A stretch of 64,000 nt of DNA from Amphibalanus amphitrite (lineage: Eukaryota > Arthropoda > Thecostraca > Balanomorpha > Balanidae): contig NW_024881668.1 of NCBI RefSeq assembly GCF_019059575.1, positions 760,501 through 824,500 on the forward strand. The letters are read 5' to 3'. The notes beneath the pieces were generated by a model. It was not told where the DNA came from. It saw nothing but the letters and a program-made list of their open reading frames with translations, and made no database searches. Shown here piece by piece: positions 1 to 12,054 of the stretch. The position numbers and the translations under genes were made by a program. Within the stretch, counting starts at the first letter, position 1; each line of letters opens with the position of its first letter.

Positions 1-436
1 CGCCTCCAGAAACCTCCAGAAAGCTCCAGAAAGCTCTAGAATCCTCCAGAGAGCGTTCCAGCGCCTCCAGAAAGCTCCAGAAAGCTCTCGCCAAAGCTCC
101 AGAAACCTCCAGTAGCCTCCAGAGAGTTGAGAGGTCCAAATTTCTCTGGAGGCTCTGGTCTACAATTATGGTGCACATGTGACAATCACGAATGTAAACA
201 AAGGACATTTGACTGATTATTTTACAACTTGAATGTAAAGAAAATTACATTGCTATAATTTTATTTATCTTTTTAACTAAAATTGAAAACAAATTTTGCG
301 TTTCAAGAGAGAATAATCGTCATTCTTTTGGTATCTATGACGCCAATCTCCAGAAATCTCCAGATTGCGTTCCAGCGCCTCCAGTAAAACCTCTGGTAGA
401 GCTTCCAGTCAAGAATTTCTTCTGGAGGCGCTGGAA
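1..436. repeat. TCCAG-rich minisatellite, two blocks
   Basis: Positions 1-135 and about 346-436 are built from short degenerate units such as CTCCAGAAAG and CTCCAGAAAC, often with GCGTTCCAGCGC between them. The blocks are separated by about 200 bases of AT-rich unique-looking sequence. No coding signal is supported; a 63-codon minus-strand frame at 335-526 is chance. Confidence 0.8.
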
Positions 437-443
437 CAGGCCC

Positions 444-1231
444 TTTATTTTAGAAGTGCGGCGTTTGCGGCAGATGTTGCGCGCAAATAGCATATACCAC
501 CGCGTGCTACAAAACGTTTTAGTCAAACATTTAAAAATCGTTAGATATCTGCGCTGACGTCACACATTCAGAGGGGTATTCCTAAGCATTAGCCCCTCTG
601 AATCAAAATGCTGCAATTTTGAAATTCAATATTTCCGATTTAAGGCATTTCTCGATGTTGTGAGTGCCGAAACCGGTAATTGTGAGCCAGGGACCCCATT
701 TTGGCTATCTCAACTCAAATCTAATGTTAAAGGGACCCTCCCACCTTCAAAAAAGTTTATGAATTGACATGAAAGTGATGTCGCTCGGTTCAGAAAGAGC
801 GAAAACGAATATCTACCAAATTTCACCGGAAAATATTCACCGGTTTTCAAGATATTAGACTTTTACTTTTGTTTACTTTTTTGGGATCTCCGCTGTTTCT
901 AGCGACTTTATTTTAGAAGTGCGGCGTTTGCGGCAGACGTTGCGCGCAAATAGCATATACCACCGCGTGCTACAAAACGTTTTAGTCAAACATTTAAAAA
1001 TCGTTAGATATTTGCGCTGACGTCACACATTCAGAGGGGTATTCCTAAGCATTAGCCCCTCTGAATCAAAATGCTGCAATTTTGAAATTCAATATTTCCG
1101 ATTTAAGGCATTTCTCGATGTTGTGAGTGCCGAAACCGGTAATTGTGAGCCAGGGACCCCATTTTGGCTATCTCAACTCAAATCTAATGTTAAGGTGGGA
1201 GGGTCCCTTTAAGGTGGGATGGTCCCTTTAA
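444..1231. mobile_element. TTAA-target DNA transposon, outer copy (3' part)
   Basis: The 287-base segment 444-730 reappears almost unchanged at 907-1193, and in both places it ends in the subterminal ATGTTAA. At 1213-1231 lies GGTGGGATGGTCCCTTTAA, the terminus expected to follow that ATGTTAA. The outer copy is therefore 444-730 plus 1213-1231, split by a second copy (727-1212). A relative with the same subterminal and terminal sequence lies at 34003-35505. Its left end is not in the window or is not recognisable. No transposase is seen; this is a non-autonomous element. Confidence 0.75.
727..1212. mobile_element. TTAA-target MITE nested in its own relative
   Basis: A 21-base perfect terminal inverted repeat, TTAAAGGGACCCTCCCACC plus TT at 727-747 and its complement at 1192-1212, bounds a 486-base unit. 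TTAA lies at each edge. It has inserted into the TTAA of the subterminal ATGTTAA of the outer copy, which shows the target-site duplication directly. TTAA targeting is typical of piggyBac-type transposases; no transposase is encoded here. Confidence 0.85.
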
Positions 1232-1238
1232 GGTCCTA

Positions 1239-4139
1239 CTATGCATTTCAGACCCCATGAGACCCTGTTTTTCGGCGATAATTTATTTAATATTTATCCA
1301 ATTGACTTCAAATTTTCGCAAAGCACATTTCAGCTCAAGCGCCAATTTTCGCTAATATGGTCTCTTAACAAAATGTCAATTGTTAGGGTACTTGTCGTTG
1401 CCTCGTAATGTTAAAATCAGCTCCGTAAATCCGTCAGTGGAGTAGAGGCTATCCGTACGTAGGCGTGACGTCACAGGCACGTGACCATTAAGCTCCGCCC
1501 TCCCGGCGGACGGAGCGGTGACCTTGGCCGGTCAGTCGGATGCGTGGAGCCGACGAGGCAGTAGCCGCCGCACCCAAGGCCGTATGCCGGACCGGGGCGG
1601 CTCGCATTGGACGTGGCTGCCTTGCGGTTGCCGTTGCAGTAATAACGATACAGCAGAAACTAGCGCTCGTTATAAGCGCACTAGCCTTCGGTATTGCATT
1701 TATCGCAAATAAACCTGCACCCTGTCAATCAATAAAGATAGGTATATCTACTTTAATACTAAGTCCATGGCTAGTGATGCATTTTTGCTTGATTGAACGA
1801 CATCAAAAAAGGCCGTTGATGTCAATTGACTGTGAACTGATGCAAGACGTCGGTCAGCCTACGTCAAATTTGCAAGACATGGTAAACAGTTACACCGTAG
1901 CATTTAAGAAGTGTGGTTAAAATGTGAAATATATTATGCTTATGCGTATGCCTGAGATGGATTCATGTGATTGAACACCTTCAGAACTAGCCCATTTTAT
2001 AATTGGCTAGATTGAGGTCACCGGACTGACTTGACCCCAGGCTTTCGTGTTGAACTGCAAATAATTAAGATACCTGTAAGCAAGTACCCTACTGCCTCAC
2101 TATTGGAGAGCTTGAAAAGTTAAGTTTAACTTAAGTTTCACAAAAAGACGCGATTTCTTTACTAGCCTATGCGCCTGTTTCCCTTATTCTGATGTCACGT
2201 TTCTACCATGCGCAGTTCAGTTCAGTTCAGTTCAGTTCATTGTATTTTTTCCATATGTAAACAAGAACAACGAACAAAACAATAGAGGATTGGCGCAAAA
2301 GCAAAAAGCTTAAATCAAAGGCGCCTCTCCAATTAAGTTAAACAAAGAACACATGACCAAACCAAAGTATCAGAAAGCGTCGACCCCGCCCGAAACCCGC
2401 CGAGCCAAAAAAGCAGACAGTACCCGGCCCCAGGCGACGGACGACTCCAATCGGGCCAGCTTGCGTCATAGTGTCATGTTTTGTGTTTTGTAATGTAGTG
2501 TAGTGTTATGTAAGCAGTGTGTTGCATTAATATCAATGGTACTTAAATGCACTAACTAAACAGTTATGTTGTATTGGTAAACCGATTTGTCTCTACAATA
2601 AATGTCTGAAGGTGATGGGTGATTTGTGTGCCTTGATGCTTGTTTAAGTCTTTTGCAAAGAGAAGGGTATCAAGTTTTAATTTTGCAGTAAATCGCACAT
2701 CACATTTCTGCTCCCTTCTCAACGCTTCCCGAATAACGAATGCAGCTCGTGGAGCGATGTCTGAGGCAATCGTAAGTGCTCGCGACTAATAATCCTACTC
2801 TGTTTTTTTTTTCTGCATAGGGTATAACAGCGTCTTCAGAAACAGCAATTGACGCAGCCAACCATATCGATATTTTCGAGTAGTGCAGTCTGCAGAGGCT
2901 TCGCATGATGTCATAGGTGACAGAATAGTGGCACGACCTGACCATGAGGTAGGCGCCAGAATGTGCATTCATTCAGATATTCAGATAGTGCATGACTCAG
3001 CTCTCTATTTAATGTTGGTTCTGGGGAGGTTAACCCACGAGCCGCTGGGGGGGGGGGGGCATAAAGTTGCCCCCCCCTTTACGTTTTGTAAAATATCTCC
3101 GAAACCTGATGAGGTACAAACGTGAAACTTGGCATAGCGTTAAATGAATACCTAGGCAATGTATGAGGAAAGTTTGGTGGTTGTAGCACCTAAGATGACG
3201 TCACAGTGACGTCATAAAGTTTTGTCGTTTTCCGATATGGACCGTCTCTGATGACGCTGAGCATGAAACTCAACTGTAAATGAGCTAGACAGCACCTGCT
3301 GTCATCCTAAAACATGTAACTACACTTCCATCTAGTTTCTGACCAATAATCGACCCTTTATATTCGGTCCCATATATCTGATGTATCGTGAGGAATATGA
3401 GAGTCGCAAATCTATAATTTCACTTATGACGTCACTGTGACGTCATTTCAAATGGGATCGACACCAAATTTGGACACAACCTCGGCTAGGTATTCAGGAA
3501 GATGTGTGCAAAGTTTCGCTTCTCTATCTCTTCGCGTTGCGACGATATCGTCGCAGAAGTAAAGGGAGGGGGGCAACTATATGCTCCCCCCCCCCCCCAG
3601 CGGCCGGCGGGTGGCGCGGAGGCCCAGCCGCGGCCGCCGGGTTAAGATCCTCATTTTGATTATTCTTCATATTCTGAGCTGGATCGGTGTTGATATACCA
3701 AAAAGAGAGAAGCGGTTACCAACTCCCCTAAATGAAGAGCAAGCTTTCGCTCAGGCACTTCCTGTCGATTCCATGTATGTTTCCAGTGCACGGCCCCCGT
3801 GCGACCTCTCCGCGGTGCTGCCGCCGACTGAGCCTGCATAGACCCAGCGCGGTCACGGCCAGTGGGCGGAGCTTAGTTGGGCCCGGCGCAACGTGATTGG
3901 CCAGCGCTCCCATCCAATCCGCTGCGGTAGCGAACGAGCCTCTATCCGGGTGCAAAATCTAATTAGCATTACGAGCCAATGACAAGTGCTCTAAATATTG
4001 ACATTTTGTCTAAGAGACCATATTGATGAAAATTGGCGCTTGAGCTGAAATGTCTAATGTCAAAATTTCAAGCCAATTGGACAAAAACTGAAGAAATTAT
4101 CGCCGAAAAACAGGGTCTCATGGGGTCTGAAATACATAG
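1239..4139. mobile_element. TA-target DNA transposon with about 150-base inverted repeats
   Basis: The left end 1239-1390 begins CTATGCATTTCAGACCCCAT and the right end 3990-4139 is its approximate reverse complement. The element interrupts the motif AAGGTCCTAGGTCATTGG that is intact at 33345-33360 in the opposite orientation, and TA is duplicated on both sides (1237-1238, 4140-4141). TA duplication suggests the Tc1/mariner superfamily, but no DDE transposase is readable. The interior 1391-3029 holds only an unsupported 126-codon frame (1540-1920), an AGTTC run near 2217-2240 and AT-rich sequence. A TTAA element sits at 3030-3645. Confidence 0.65.
3030..3645. mobile_element. TTAA-CCC element with G/C-tract hairpin ends
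   Basis: It starts TTAACCCACGAGCCGCTGG with a G tract and ends in a C tract, AGCGGCCGGCGGG and later CCGCCGGGTTAA. Both ends carry a G-run/C-run hairpin. The interior has repeated TGACGTCA (CRE-like) palindromes around 3195-3215 and 3425-3445. About 616 bases; no ORF of known type. It is nested in the TA element at 1239-4139. Confidence 0.7.
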
Positions 4140-4141
4140 TA

Positions 4142-4805
4142 GGTCATTGGTTGACCTTGCAGGTCAGGTCAATGACCCAAAAGTCGGGAAAATCGGGACC
4201 TGTTAGAACGTCGTAAAGTGTGGCTGTTATGGGGTTCTTCGGGGTGCTGATCACGAATATCATGTTAGTTTTGATCACAGATGATGTCTTCATGCATTTA
4301 GTCCAGGTCGGGTCAGGTCAGGTCAGGTCAACCAGTAGGGGTCCTGCCGGGTATTCCTAGTAGGTGTCAACCGCCTCTGACAGCTTCGTAACATGTTACG
4401 AAGGCACCAAAACTACTTCATAAATGTTCATATGGTTGCTAAATTCGAATTCAGCTCCAAAAACTGGCCTAGAAACATGTAAAACTCGAATAAGTGAACG
4501 GAGGTCATCGAAGGTCAATGACCTGACCTGACCTTCAGGTGACCTTGTCACCCACCCTTATGCATGGGGGCAACATCATATCACATGTTTGAACGCTTGA
4601 AACCACGAAAAGACTGCAAGCGCGCGGCTAATGCGAGCCGACATACGCCGAATCGGGATCCGGCCAAACATGGTCTTGAAAAGTAGGTCACAGGTCAAAG
4701 GTCATTGGGGTCAGGGTCATTAAATTTTCAGGGTAGGTGTAAAATTGATTAACGCGAGGGTACTGAAAGTTTCGTCGCGATCGGCCGCTTTTTACGCGAG
4801 TTATT
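4142..4805. mobile_element. CCCTCG-family TTAA element, fragment
   Basis: This stretch is a diverged copy, in inverted orientation, of the complete element at 32624-33519. It shares the AGGTCA-rich segments, the GGGTCAGGTCAGGTCAGGTC run near 4308, the palindrome GTAACATGTTAC and the segment GCGAGGGTACTGAAAGTTTC. The upstream remainder of the same copy appears to be the AAGGTCCTA at 1230-1238, separated by the TA element. The distal end is lost at the AT microsatellite. Confidence 0.65.
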
Positions 4806-4844
4806 AGTTAGTTAATAGTTATTACATGGATTACCTACTACCTA

Positions 4845-4845
<1 letters not shown>

Positions 4846-4915
<70 letters not shown>
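4846..4915. repeat. (TA)n microsatellite
   Basis: About 35 uninterrupted TA dinucleotides, flanked by TATAGATA-type imperfect units on the right. Confidence 0.97.
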
Positions 4916-4918
<3 letters not shown>

Positions 4919-4942
4919 TACTTATATCTATATATAGTATCT

Positions 4943-5035
4943 ACTTCATCCATGGTTATTATGCTATGGCCCGGCGAAAAAAGTGGGGGCGTTTAACGCC
5001 CCCTTCCCCCCCCCCCCCAGCAACTCGCGGGTTAA
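4943..5035. mobile_element. End of a CCCGCGAGTTGC-family TTAA element
   Basis: Reverse complement matches the left end of the element at 29034-29977, including GGCCATAGCATAA, the G/C-tract hairpin and the terminal AGCAACTCGCGGGTTAA. Only about 93 bases of this copy remain. It abuts the A-family fragment at a shared TTAA (5032-5035). Confidence 0.65.
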
Positions 5036-5575
5036 TAGGGCTATCGAATGCGCTTTTCTGCGGCGCTTAAGCTCTATTGGTTCCCGAGTTATGCGTTGGC
5101 TTCCTGGAAATTGTCGACATTCGACCTGAAAATCGGCGAAATTTTGCCTTCAATGACCTCTGGTGACCTGACATTTGACCTGACCAAAAAAGTGACCGAA
5201 GTGATTTCGTCATTATCTTTGGCGCTCTTTCGAACGCCGCTTTTCGCGTATCGCTACGTGGCCCAGGAGCCGAGTTAGAGGGGGGGGGGGTGTTCAACCC
5301 CCCCCCCCCAGCAGGGCCTGGTTTCATAAAGCGAGTCCGTAACTTACGCCGGTTTTTGGTCTTGTATTGCAAGTGCATGTGAAGCGATGACGATAATTTG
5401 AATCGTTGAGTTTATTTATCTTGCAAGCAAGAACAGAAGGGAAAAGGGGAAATAAATTTATCACTTCACATGCACTTGCAACACAAGCCCAAAAACCGGC
5501 GTAAGTTACGGACTCGCTTTATGAAACGAGGCCCAGGGCGTGGAAATCCAGGACCCCCAGCCGGGCCCGGGTTAA
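5032..5575. mobile_element. A-family TTAA element, fragment
   Basis: The sequence TTAATAGGGCTATCGAATGC and what follows equals the interior and right end of the full copy at 24847-26054. The right terminus carries the AGCAGGG...CCAGCCGGGC...GGGTTAA end. The terminal region is split by a fold-back MITE at 5317-5533. The left half of the element is missing. Confidence 0.75.
5317..5533. mobile_element. Fold-back MITE with 5-base target duplication
   Basis: The arms are inverted repeats of about 45 bases beginning TGGTTTCATAAAGCGAGTCC, followed by a second inverted segment around TGCATGTGAAG. The uninterrupted version of the target (CAGCAGGGCGTGG) is readable in the sister copy near 26008, so CAGGG (5312-5316 and 5534-5538) is a target-site duplication. 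No coding capacity. Confidence 0.8.
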
Positions 5576-5606
5576 TGAAGGCTGCGTATGCTGTATACGC
5601 GCAGCC

Positions 5607-6509
5607 TTAACCCTATTAGTGGCAGGCTCCTGGCTACCCCTATTAGTGGCAGGGGGGGGGGGCTGTTTACGACCCCCCTTGATATCTCGAGATCTAACGG
5701 GCCGATTTTCAAAATTCAAACGGCATTCGATTTCGCTCAACGTGATCTACATTTCTAAAAAAATAAAAATTAAGAAAATGTCAATAGGGGGGTAGAGGGG
5801 GGTAAAAACGGGCAAATTGCAGATACATTTTAGACTGTTTATCACGGCCAGTTTTTGAACCAATCTTAACGCAACTTTTGCTGATCGATAGAGAATGAAC
5901 CAGGAATTCACATGGATCCTAAAAATATGCATTTTCAAAAATCATAGGCGGATACAGATCATTGAGATTGGGGGTACACAAAAAGTATAGTAAATAAGGT
6001 TTTTGTTGGTACTGTTTCTGGAAAGGGTGGTAATGTTCTTGTTATGTTACAATTTTCTTATGAGAGAACGACTACGATTGTATTGGTCATGCATAGGCGG
6101 TGTCAGGGCACCTATGTTGGGAGGTAAAACATAGCCCCCTTTTTGGACGCCTGGATCCGCCTATTATAGCAAAAACGTGTCAAAAGAGGATGCACAATAA
6201 CTTTGTGTATGTTATCACATGATACCTTTCATTCACTGTTCGTAAAACTGGTGCATACAGTGATAATACATCAGCATCGTGATCTTCGCCCAAATGACTC
6301 GCTTCACAAATAGGACTCCCCAATTCCCAGTGCTCTGGAGCCGCCCCTGGTAAAGTTATGAACTGGAAATTTTCAAGGAATGTGCCCAATTTAGTTTTAG
6401 GAAAATTCAGAAAATTTCAGCATCGTAGCTTCAGCGGTTTCGGAGTTATTCCCGAAAAACCTGAGGGGTGGATAAAAACAACCCCCCCCCCTGCCACTAA
6501 TAGGGTTAA
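5607..6509. mobile_element. TTAA-CCCTATTAGTGG element
   Basis: TTAACCCTATTAGTGGCAGG at 5607 and its complement ending at 6509 bound a 903-base unit. The left end carries a duplicated CCCTATTAGTGGCAG motif and a G/C-tract hairpin. Short frames inside are not supported as genes. Same architecture as the nested element at 34287-35288, whose TIR is CCCTATTCCTGGCGGG. Confidence 0.8.
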
Positions 6510-6642
6510 TGAATGTCTCGTCGAACCTTAACCCTACAAAACAAAACCAATGGCAAACAGCCCGTCAGTTTCTGGCCGAGTAATGTGTACTGTGTAGCTC
6601 CATCAACGAGGAATCTTTAAAGGTATCAGTATAGAGGTGTCG

Positions 6643-7128
6643 TTAACCCTCACCCGTATCAGTACTTAGGGAGGGGTCGAACGAGGGTCGAACGGACCCC
6701 CTCTCGGTTTTTCGCGAATAACTCGCGTAAAAAGCGGCTGACCGCGACGAAACTTTCAGTACCCTCGCGTTAATCAATTTTACACCTACCCTTAAAGTTT
6801 CATGACCCTGACCCAAATGACCTTTGACCTGTGACCTACTTTTCGAGACCATGTTTGGCCGGAATCGTGATTTGGCGTATGTCGGGCCGGCATACGCCGC
6901 ATTAGCCGCGCGTTTGCAGTCTTTTCGTGGTTTCAAGCGTTCAAACATGAACATGGGATATGATGTTGCCCCGGCCCCATGCATTAGGGTGGGTGTCAAC
7001 TACATGCTCGTTTTTACCGCGAAGCTCTAGCTCGATCAAGGGCGAAACGGCAAGGAGGGTCCAACGGCCCCCCCCCCCCCCCGTTGTACGTTCACGGCTG
7101 GAAAAACACCAATACGGGCGAGGGTTAA
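6643..7128. mobile_element. CCCTCG-family TTAA element, short copy
   Basis: Left end TTAACCCTCACCCGTAT and right end ATACGGGCGAGGGTTAA bound 486 bases. The interior shares segments with 32624-33519 (GCGTAAAAAGCGG, ACCCTCGCGTTAATCAATTT, TGACCTTTGACC). The middle of the family consensus is deleted. Confidence 0.8.
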
Positions 7129-7996
7129 TCCACGGAAAAGGTGTGCTAGGATTACGGAAAAGCAAGCTGTAAACATGTTGCCGGTATTCAGCATGAATTA
7201 AATTATGGTATGAATTAAACGTGCATTATTCGGTAGTTTGTATCTCTAGCGGGAGGATGGAGCTGCTTTAAAGTGTAATCCATACGGAACGGCTATTTGG
7301 AGAACCTAAGTTTATCCTCGCCCATATATAGGGGGGGGGGGGAGGTCGAACGAACCCTCTCTCCCCCCCCCTGGTTTGCGCGGATAACTCATGTAAAAAG
7401 CGGCCGATTGCCATGAAACTTTCAATACCCTCGCGTTAATCAATTTTGCACTTACCCTTTAAATGTTATGACCCGGCTGACCACCCTAATGACCTTTGAC
7501 CTATGACCTATTTTTCGAGACCATGTTTGGCTGGAATCGCGATTCGGTGGATGTCGATTCGCATTAGCCGCGCGTTTGCAGTCTTTTCGTGGTTTCAAGC
7601 GTTCAGACATGTGATATGATGCTGTGACATGCATTAATGTGGGTGTCAAGGTCACCTGAAGGTCAGGTCAGGTCACTGATCTTTGATTACCTCGGCTCTT
7701 TTTTCCAGTTTGACATGTTTCTAAGCTAGTTTTAGGAGCTGAATTTGAATTAAGCAACCATTTGAATTGAACATTAACGAAGTGACCCAACAGCATGGAA
7801 AATCGGGACCTGTTAAAGCGTCGTAAAGTGTGGCTGCTAAGGGTTTTTCGGGGTGCTAATCACGAATGTCATGTTTGTTTTGATCACAGATGATGTCTTC
7901 ATGCATTTAGGCCAAGTCGGGTCAGGTCAGTTCAACTAGGAGGGGTCCTGCCGGGTATTCGTAGTAGATGTCAGCCGCCTCAGACAGCTTCATAAT

Positions 7997-10900
7997 GGCC
8001 GTTTTCACGACGGAATAGCAGGCATCTATTTGATACCAATTTAATCCTTTGGTTCCTCAGGAATTTTAGTAGTTCTTTTTAGTAGGTTTACCAGCTTTCG
8101 AATGAATGGCACGTTAGTTTGCTATTTTTCTATTAAATATCACATCGATTTACTTTATCTAAGGATTTATCGCTAACATCAACACAAAGCGTAAGCACAA
8201 TTATAAAATTATGAAATTATTAAATACTAGTACAATAGTTAAAAAAAGATACTGAGTTGCCACACTACAAAAGATATATTCATTTATGGCGCACGACAGA
8301 CATTTAGAAAGCAGCGCCCTGTTTTATTGCACGCTGCTAGCCGCTTCCATTGGGTTTTGCAGGCCGACGTCATTGGTTGTTACACGTATGATGTCACGCG
8401 ACTTGTGGCCTATCACGGCTCTTTAATGATCTCCACTAAATGAATGCAACAATGGCCTTTTAAGTTGATATCTGTGGCCATCTGTCTATGGAGCGACCAA
8501 TATGAAAGTTAGATGAATTTACCGGGGTTACATGACTATGAGCAAGCAAATGTGTATCAGGAATGGATTCAGGTGGAGAATTGCGCTGGACCATGAGTGC
8601 TCGAGCGCTCCCAATTCCACGCCGGTTTGGCTTTGGAGCCGAGACAGACGATGCGGGTCAAGGTCACCGCTGGGGTAACGCTGGATTGGCTGCGCCCGAG
8701 CACCCGTAACGCGGCACAATTCTCCATCTATAGATTTTCCTATTCGCTCAGCATTGTGATACCTAGGTGTTCGTAATAGCAATTACTCTGCTTATGTACT
8801 TATCCCCGGTTATTTAAAAGAAGTTTTTGTGAGGGGATATCACGGCTATAGGTAGGTACTCAGTTGCCCTATTCACGACTTTCAAAGAATGCTCCGATAT
8901 CTAAATACCGCACAGACCTACTGCATTGGTGAATCTGACAAAAGGTCTGTGGAATTACATTCCCCCTCACCACACCCCTAAAAACTCATCCAGTGTCCAA
9001 AACCACTTTTATCGACTCGCAAAAAAAAAAAAACAAAAAAAAACACACACACACATGACACACACACAAAGCATGGGGCATGTCAGCTCTCAGTTCATTT
9101 ATCATTGTCTTTACCATGGTTCAATTGCATTGCGCGATTCAAAGCACGTGAGTGCCTATATAGTATATATGTAGAAAATAATACCTACAGCAAAACATCA
9201 AAAATTACAAAGGCTACAATGCTTAAAAAGTAGGTTCATCAAGGAAGCCCATTTTATCTTGCGTGGTGTTGCCAACCATGCGATTCCAACGCGGGCTATT
9301 CACAACGTCTGCAAAGGCACGTTAACAACTGACAAGCCGCCACCGCTGCCACTTATTCATAGATGGTTGATATCGCAGCTTGAGCGTCAGCAGCGCGGCC
9401 CACAACGCGTCGGCGCCAGCGCACGCAGCTGTTGGCACTCGGCAGCCGGTGTTGCGACTTAACGGCCGGCCGGCCCCATGAAGGAGAAGCTCTTGCTGAA
9501 GCTTTGTGATCGCCTCATAGCCGCCTTGGATGTCATCTTTCTTGGCAGATCCATCCGTTCAGATGGTACGGTGCAGTCTGGATAAAGGACGAAGTCCAAC
9601 GCCGCTAACCCCGCGACCGCCACCCCAGAACGTGGCCGCGGACCGAACGGGCGTGAGGGCCGTAAGGGCCACCCCGCCATCCGGTAGGTGGCTGAGCAGC
9701 CGGGCGCAGCGGCGCCTGGGCGGCGGCCGCGCTGAGATGAAGTCCCAAACCGCCATGTCGCCATCACCGCCATCACCATTGCTGCAGCTGTCCCCAACCG
9801 CCTCCATTGCCGCCGTTGTCAGGTATTGCCAGCAGCCGCGCCGCGGGATGTCAGAAGCCGCGCCTCCAGCGCCCCTCTCCGCACGTGTGCAGGTGCTCTG
9901 CGGCCGCCGGGTCCGACGTCCAGGCAGAACATGATATTTCCATGCTGCTCCGACGGTGGGCTGGTCTTGTTTGGGTGTTCCTCCACTGTGACGTCGGTCA
10001 CGCATACCCCGGCCAGGGCGCAGAGGCCGACGTCTCACCATCCGGTTGCGGTCCTCAGTCGGGTCACAACGTGTACCTCTACCGCAGCGTGGAGCGCGCT
10101 CCCGCTGGGCAGCGATACAGCCAAACGTAACATGCGGGCGGCCAGCGCTGCGCCGGACAGCGGACCCATGCAGGGGGTATGCCGGTCTCGGCCATTAGCG
10201 GGGTCTTCGGGGCCGAGGCTGTACATACAGCTGGTGACCGCGTGAGCCGCCAATCGAAGCTCACGGCTTATAAGCTCGACGCGGGCATCACACGTTGTCC
10301 CGATGGGAGCTCCACGACGCCGCCGCGAACTCCAGCAGCGCGGCTCGCAGCGCGAAGACCGGTACGGACGGCCGGGGCGCAAACGGCGTGCGGGAGTCGC
10401 AGGCGACGGAAGACGTTCTGCGGAAAGAAAGGGTTCGGCATAAGCTGGTCGGCAGGACACTCTTGAGCCGAGCCTTTGATGTAATTACAGATGATCCAGA
10501 AGCATGCACAACAATTCATGACACACTATTCCCATTTATGTATTTGCTACATATGATATGATATACCAGCTCATGATCAGTAACGCATTCTGGGCAATAT
10601 GTTCTAAAGTGAAGTAACTGAAGTTACAATTGACAGCTTAAAAAAACACACACGCACACACATTCGATAGCTTATGAGAATGACATGCCTTGTCTGTTTA
10701 ATGCAGGAAAATATTTTTCACTTTTTTAGAAACAGCAAAACCGTTGTCAACATGCCATGTCAACTATCTAAACAATTTTTATGGAAACTGCTCTAGCTAG
10801 CTTAAAGTTCCACAACGTTTCCGCAGCACTGTACCCAAACTCAGTTCATGTTGCAAGAAAAAACAGTAATAATGCCTCCTAATTTTGAATGAAATATAGG

Positions 10901-12054
10901 TATGAGTAATGTGATTTGGAAATTGGAAAGCAACAAATTTCCGCACATCATTTTAGCAAAATTACTATTTTCTTCAGCCACCAGGTTTTGCACAAAACTA
11001 TAGTAAACTTTATGATCTAGTTTACACAAAACCAAAGCCCCTTTTAACAAATGTTGAATAAATTTTAACAATTTTAAAAACTGTATCGTGGAAAAAAATG
11101 AAAAGTGTAGATTTGTAAAGCCGGGATATTTCACGGATTAGGCACTTAAAGAAATATCTTCACCTTTCTTTGAGCCACCAGCCTTCACCAAGTTTTACAC
11201 GAATGTAGTGAACCAGACAATGTGGCAACTCAAAATTGTGATGGTTTGAGATAATTATAACGGTAAAAGAAAAAGCAGCACAAGGTTCCTTACCCTCGCT
11301 TTTTTCACTAGTCCAGATGAGGCTTCAACTGTTGCCGACCTGAGGAGCTATAGGGACTTGAGCTTTCCAAAACTCAATTTCTAAGGGCACTGGCCACTGA
11401 GCAGTGTTTGGGTTTCACACGTATGCGATCGTAAGTTATATTAAGTTGACAAAGCAAGCAAAGCAAAGCATGATGCCCCGCGCGTCCACCCGCGACCACG
11501 TCCCGCGTCCGACTCCCGACCGCCGCGTGACCCGAGGCTCCCGGCGGTCACGTGACCTACCGGCCGGGACTGCAAACGGCCTTCAACACCATTCTTGTAT
11601 GACGTCATATCCTACTGAGGTGCTGATTGGTTATTTCCACCGTAGTTATTTTTGTTTCATTGTTTTGCGTGTTTTTCTTATGTGAAATGTAATTTAAAAA
11701 TTTGCCATATTTTAATTACCATTAAAACATAACTCAATAGGCATAAAAGAAAGCTCAATATATACTTTCCTTGTTTTTAAGAATTCCGGAATTAGATACC
11801 CGAGGGAGTAAAGAGGGAGCAAGTTGCCACGCTGATTTGATACCTCATAGTCGAAAGGTGGGCTACTAGAACCAAAAATTGCTGTGTTTTTAAATAAATA
11901 AGTGATTTGAGGGCAAAAAATGCCCGGATTTAAACTTCTAAAATTATTTTGAACATAAAATATTTCAGTTTGAGGGATGTTAAGGCCTCAAAGGGTAGGT
12001 ACTTTTTAGGCATCAAATAAGTTCCTCTGCGAAAGTTCCGTCGTGAAAACGGCC
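7997..12054. mobile_element. 4.06-kb DNA transposon with GGCCGTTTTCACGACGGAA TIRs
   Basis: Perfect 19-base terminal inverted repeats lie at 7997-8015 and 12036-12054, with a further shared ATTTGAT just inside. AAT is duplicated at both borders (7994-7996, 12055-12057). A 3-base duplication fits PIF/Harbinger or CACTA-type elements, but no transposase or partner protein is recognisable, so assignment is inference. The interior has a GC-rich block (9460-10470) between AT-rich arms. Confidence 0.75.
9460..10470. other. GC-rich block inside the 4-kb transposon
   Basis: This kilobase is far more GC- and CpG-rich than its flanks and is open in many frames on both strands, as expected from composition. 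I recognise no domain and no convincing codon pattern. It could be captured host DNA or a promoter-like island carried by the transposon. The AT-rich flanks 8016-9459 and 10471-12035 hold no supported gene; an A-run with CA repeats is at 9018-9070. Confidence 0.4.

Noticed and set aside
1540-1920. 126-codon ORF with a hydrophobic segment
   Set aside because: It lies inside a TA transposon, has no family match I recognise and no splice or regulatory support.
9530-10561. Several frames of 80-160 codons on both strands
   Set aside because: They are compositional openness in a GC-rich block, with no domain in any frame.
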